7,723 nt of DNA from positions 1 to 7,723 of the forward strand of contig CAJGCS010000046.1 of assembly GCA_904501965.1 (NCBI GenBank). Direction: 5' to 3'. Below the pieces are notes generated by a model. That model made no database searches and was not told where the DNA came from. It saw nothing but the letters and a program-made list of their open reading frames with translations. The stretch comes from an uncultured Bacilli bacterium (GTDB lineage Bacteria; Bacillota_I; Bacilli_A; ML615J-28; CAG-313). Shown piece by piece: positions 5,634 to 7,723 of this stretch (positions are counted from its first letter, which is position 1; each line of letters starts with the position of its first letter). A program made the position numbers and the translations under genes.

Positions 5634-5650
5634 ATTAGCAGGTGATAAAA

Positions 5651-5944
5651 ATGCTCTTTACATTTATATATTTATTTTTTATCCTATTAATGTCTTTTAT
5701 TACAATGGTATGTTATGGCATTGATAAAAGAAAAGCTGTTAAAGGTGATATGAGAATTCCTGAAAAAGCTCTTTTTGGAATAAGCTTTTTTGGAGGTGCA
5801 CTTGGTTCTCTATTTGGAATGGTGCTTTTTTCTCATAAAACAAAACATATTTATTTTTGGATTTTTAATATATTGTTTTTATTAATTCATGGTGCACTTT
5901 TATCATTAATTGTATATCTAGAAGTTAGATTTTTAATTTTTTAA
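5651..5944 (+). CDS. DUF1294 family membrane protein
   Basis: The 97 residues fit DUF1294, a family of small membrane proteins of unknown function. Visible family features are YGIDKRKA (22-29), the RIPE motif (35-38), a glycine-rich second helix GGALGSLFGM (48-57) and the HKTKH motif (62-66). Hydrophobic segments lie at about 1-21, 40-60 and 67-92, with the charged conserved loops between them. ATG 5651 is preferred over the in-frame GTG at 5642, because AGGTGA (5640-5645) then acts as the ribosome binding site, while a start at 5642 would leave almost no leader. It is followed after 17 nt by the GNAT gene and likely cotranscribed. Its position between nusG and rplK is unusual, and nothing in the sequence tells what it transports or binds, if anything. 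Confidence 0.85.
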   Translation: MLFTFIYLFFILLMSFITMVCYGIDKRKAVKGDMRIPEKALFGISFFGGALGSLFGMVLFSHKTKHIYFWIFNILFLLIHGALLSLIVYLEVRFLIF

Positions 5945-5961
5945 TATTTTGGAGGATATTT

Positions 5962-6948
5962 ATGTATCAAGTTGTTGCTTATGAACAAAAGTTTAATAAG
6001 GAAATTTATGATCAATTTGTTGAATTCGTTCGTGAAGAAAATTTCTTTTTAGAAGTTTCATATGAAGAATTCTGTTCAAAACTATTTAATAATAGTTTAT
6101 TCCAAGCTGAAGGAACATTTGTTGCTTTAAAGGAAAATAAAGTTGTTGGCTTTATTAGTGGACTTGTTCGTCCAGGTGATGTGAATAATGCAAATGCATG
6201 TGGTTATATTCATACTTTATTCGTGAATAAAAATCTTCGTAGACAAGGTATTGGATCTAGTTTACTTTTAAAGGTTGAAGAATACTTTAAAGGACAAGGT
6301 GTTGGTGGAAGTAGATGGGTATTTGTTTCAAATATTAACTGGGCATGGAATATTCCACATTATCCTGGTCATTTACATCCTGGAGCTCCTTGTGTTAGAA
6401 TTAATTCTGAACACTATTTCTTCTTATTACATAAAGGCTATGTAATTAATAGCATCCATGAAGGTTTCCACTTACCACTTGCAGAATATGAACTGCCTGA
6501 AAAGGTTGTTAAGAAAATGGAAGAAAATGCTAAAGAAGGATATACTGTAGAAGTGTATGATCCTGAAAAACACTATGGAATCGAAGAATTCTGTGACGCG
6601 ATTAATAACCCAGGATTTGCTCATTCAATTAGATATAATCTTGCAAAAGAAAAACCACTTCCATTTATGGTAGCAGCGCACAATGGTAAAGTTTGTGGAT
6701 GGACTGGATCTATGTATAACGAGTCTACTGGAAGAGGCCATTTGGATGGAATTTGTGTAGATCCAAATGAAAGAAGTAGAGGTTTAGGACGTGCATTATT
6801 CTGTTATCTTTGCCACTGGTCAAAATTAAATGGTTCAAGTTATATGACTTTCTTTACAGGATTAGATAATCCTGCAAGATACATTTATTTAGGTGCAGGA
6901 TTTAAAATTGCACAAACATTTGCAGATATGAAAAAGCTTTTTAAATAG
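5962..6948 (+). CDS. Tandem-domain GNAT N-acetyltransferase
   Basis: Two GNAT folds, each of which can bind acyl-CoA, lie in one 328-residue chain. The first (about 1-165) has the acetyl-CoA pyrophosphate-binding motif A at 84-102, with RRQGIGSS (93-100). The second (about 193-328) has motif A at 263-282, with RSRGLGRA (271-278), and a motif-B-like ending NPARYIYLGAGF (303-314). Both Q/RxxGxG/A loops look intact, so either domain might be active. A His/Pro-rich stretch (NIPHYPGHLHPGAP, 130-143) in the first domain is distinctive and may shape the substrate pocket. Mycothiol synthase also has two GNAT folds, but that pathway belongs to actinobacteria and is not implied. The substrate is unknown. 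GGAGG (5951-5955) lies 6 nt before the ATG. No signal peptide or membrane segment is seen. Confidence 0.9.
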   Translation: MYQVVAYEQKFNKEIYDQFVEFVREENFFLEVSYEEFCSKLFNNSLFQAEGTFVALKENKVVGFISGLVRPGDVNNANACGYIHTLFVNKNLRRQGIGSSLLLKVEEYFKGQGVGGSRWVFVSNINWAWNIPHYPGHLHPGAPCVRINSEHYFFLLHKGYVINSIHEGFHLPLAEYELPEKVVKKMEENAKEGYTVEVYDPEKHYGIEEFCDAINNPGFAHSIRYNLAKEKPLPFMVAAHNGKVCGWTGSMYNESTGRGHLDGICVDPNERSRGLGRALFCYLCHWSKLNGSSYMTFFTGLDNPARYIYLGAGFKIAQTFADMKKLFK

Positions 6949-7031
6949 GAAAAAATTAATTAGCAAAAATATAACCATTTCAAATCTTGCGAAAAAATGC
7001 TAAAAAAGCATAACTAAAATATTTAAAATAC

Positions 7032-7065
7032 AGGTCTTTTCATTTGACGAAAAGGCCTTTTTTTT
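7032..7065 (+). terminator. Rho-independent terminator after the GNAT gene
   Basis: A 10-bp stem, 7032-7041 with 7049-7058 (one G-U pair at 7035/7055), closes a 7-nt loop and is followed by a run of eight T (7058-7065). It ends the DUF1294-GNAT unit. Its loop and T tract also make up the -35 and spacer of the next promoter. The 83 nt between the GNAT stop and this stem contain only weak AT-rich repeats such as ATGCT(6997-7001)/AGCAT(7007-7011), and no gene. Confidence 0.92.
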
Positions 7066-7072
7066 ATATAAT
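7044..7072 (+). promoter_or_regulatory. Housekeeping promoter for rplK-rplA, overlapping the upstream terminator
   Basis: TTGACG (7044-7049) and TATAAT (7067-7072) are separated by exactly 17 bp. The -35 lies in the terminator loop and first stem base, and the T tract is part of the spacer. Transcription should start near 7079, giving a leader of about 117 nt before rplK. Confidence 0.9.
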
Positions 7073-7077
7073 AATAG

Positions 7078-7195
7078 AGCGTGCAATGACGCTTATACTA
7101 TTAACTAAAAGAATCGAAAGAAAAATTTCGAATGTGGGAGAACAAATAATTGTTACATAAACCACATCACGGACACAAAAAAGGAGGTATGTCAC
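7078..7195 (+). promoter_or_regulatory. Structured rplK leader, candidate L1-binding autoregulatory site
   Basis: Several hairpins follow one another. AGCGT(7078-7082) pairs with ACGCT(7089-7093), and TCGAAA(7114-7119) with TTTCGA(7126-7131). ATGTGG(7132-7137) pairs with CCACAT(7162-7167), enclosing AACAA(7141-7145)/TTGTT(7150-7154) with an asymmetric internal loop (GAG against seven nt). Next to it, 7168-7175 pairs with 7190-7198, with A7194 bulged; this places the Shine-Dalgarno AAGGAGG (7181-7187) in the loop and the GTG start codon in the stem. In E. coli and other organisms L1 represses the L11-L1 mRNA by binding a leader that mimics its 23S rRNA site: two short helices around an asymmetric loop. 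The middle fold has that layout, and the GTGGGAG...ACCACATCACGG pattern looks familiar from Firmicute rplK leaders. The assignment is from memory and shape, not from a covariance search. Confidence 0.65.
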
Positions 7196-7630
7196 GTGGC
7201 TACAAAAGGCAAAAAAATTAAAAAAGTAGTTAAATTACAAATTGCTGCCGGTAAAGCTAATCCAGCTCCACCAGTTGGTCCAGCTCTAGGGCAAGCACAA
7301 GTTAACATCCAACAATTCTGCAGCCAATTCAATGATCGTACTGCAGGTATGGCTGGATATGTTATTCCAGTAGAAATTTTTGTATATGAAGATCGTACAT
7401 TTACATTTATTACAAAAACTCCTCCAGCATCTGACTTATTAAAGAAAGCTGCTAATATTCAAAAAGGAGCTTCAAAACCTAACAAAGAAGTTGTTGCTAA
7501 GATTTCTAGAGCTAAGTTATTAGAACTTGCTCAAACTAAATTACCTGACTTAAACGCTTATGACGTTGAAGCAGCTGCTAGAATTCTTGAAGGAACAGCT
7601 CGTAACATGGGTATCGTTATTGAGGACTAG
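7196..7630 (+). CDS. rplK: 50S ribosomal protein L11
   Basis: L11 binds the GTPase-associated region of 23S rRNA at the base of the L7/L12 stalk, and in relatives with stringent control it is needed for RelA-type signalling. The 144 residues match the family (about 141). The N-terminal domain (8-73) carries the proline-rich PAPPVGPALGQ (23-33), the region where thiostrepton resistance changes map. The C-terminal rRNA-binding domain (77-142) includes SDLLKKAA (79-86) and GTARNMGI (133-140). The start is GTG at 7196, supported by AAGGAGG (7181-7187) 8 nt upstream and by the expected N-terminus MATKGKKIKKVVKLQ. The non-ATG start lies in a possible hairpin stem (see the leader). It is followed by rplA, as in nearly all bacteria. 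Confidence 0.98.
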   Translation: MATKGKKIKKVVKLQIAAGKANPAPPVGPALGQAQVNIQQFCSQFNDRTAGMAGYVIPVEIFVYEDRTFTFITKTPPASDLLKKAANIQKGASKPNKEVVAKISRAKLLELAQTKLPDLNAYDVEAAARILEGTARNMGIVIED

Positions 7631-7645
7631 TAGAGGTAAGGACAA

Positions 7646-7723
7646 ATGGCAAAAAGAGGAAAAAAATATTTAGAAGCTGTTAAATTATACGATCGCACAA
7701 AAAAATACAGCTTAGAAGAAGCA
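7646..7723 (+). CDS. rplA: 50S ribosomal protein L1, N-terminal fragment (cut by window end)
   Basis: Twenty-six codons are visible, beginning MAKRGKKYLEAVKLYDRTK, the usual opening of L1 (about 230 residues in full), with the sequence open at the window edge. L1 forms the mobile L1 stalk near the E site and in many bacteria represses its own operon. AGAGGT (7632-7637) lies 8 nt before the ATG, and an AAGGA (7638-7642) is closer. The gene follows rplK after 15 nt, the standard rplKA operon. Confidence 0.95.
   Translation, partial: MAKRGKKYLEAVKLYDRTKKYSLEEA

Noticed and set aside
1323..6948. Use of the mycoplasma code (UGA as Trp)
   Set aside because: All recognised genes are full length under the standard code and all 19 Trp codons are TGG.
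6997..7011. ATGCT/AGCAT hairpin with A tract, terminator-like on the minus strand
   Set aside because: The stem is only 5 bp with an AT-only loop, and there is no minus-strand gene for it to terminate.

Overview
The window comes from an AT-rich, low-GC Gram-positive bacterium, most likely Bacilli, Erysipelotrichia or a Mollicutes-like relative. Gene order supports this: cysS, mrnC, rlmB, a SigH-like sigma factor, rpmG, secE, nusG, rplK and rplA follow one another on the + strand in the order I know from Bacillus. All 19 tryptophan codons in the called genes are TGG, and the genes end in TAA or TAG, so the standard code fits and the UGA-Trp mycoplasmas are unlikely. I do not assign a genus. 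No gene is called on the - strand, and I see no mobile element, CRISPR array, tRNA or rRNA.

Layout. Positions 1-942 hold the rplM-rpsI ribosomal protein operon behind a short leader, closed by a strong terminator at 1007-1037. Positions 1104-3772 carry a 66-residue two-helix membrane protein, cysteinyl-tRNA synthetase (cysS), Mini-RNase III (mrnC) and a SpoU-family rRNA methyltransferase (rlmB), closely spaced and partly overlapping. A short SigH-like sigma factor (3783-4313) follows directly. A near-consensus promoter at 4330-4358 then drives rpmG, secE and nusG, ending at a terminator at 5551-5580. A second promoter serves a two-gene insert, a DUF1294 membrane protein and a tandem-GNAT acetyltransferase, that separates nusG from rplK. 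After a terminator whose hairpin doubles as the promoter region, a structured leader of about 117 nt precedes rplK and rplA, the latter cut by the window end.

Function. Apart from the insert and the small membrane protein, this is a translation and expression block: ribosomal proteins (L13, S9, L33, L11, L1), tRNA charging, 23S rRNA maturation (MrnC and RlmB both act on 23S rRNA in characterised relatives), protein export (SecE), transcription elongation (NusG) and an alternative sigma factor.

Most noteworthy points: the rplK leader, which can place the Shine-Dalgarno in a hairpin loop and the GTG start in its stem next to an L1-site-like fold; the terminator that overlaps the next promoter; a SecE with three membrane segments instead of one; a SigH-like factor with poor ribosome binding and rare arginine codons in a locus lacking yacP/rae1; and two promoters that predict leaders of only about 10 nt. 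I do not see a wholly new multi-gene system; the novelty here is regulatory and in gene context.
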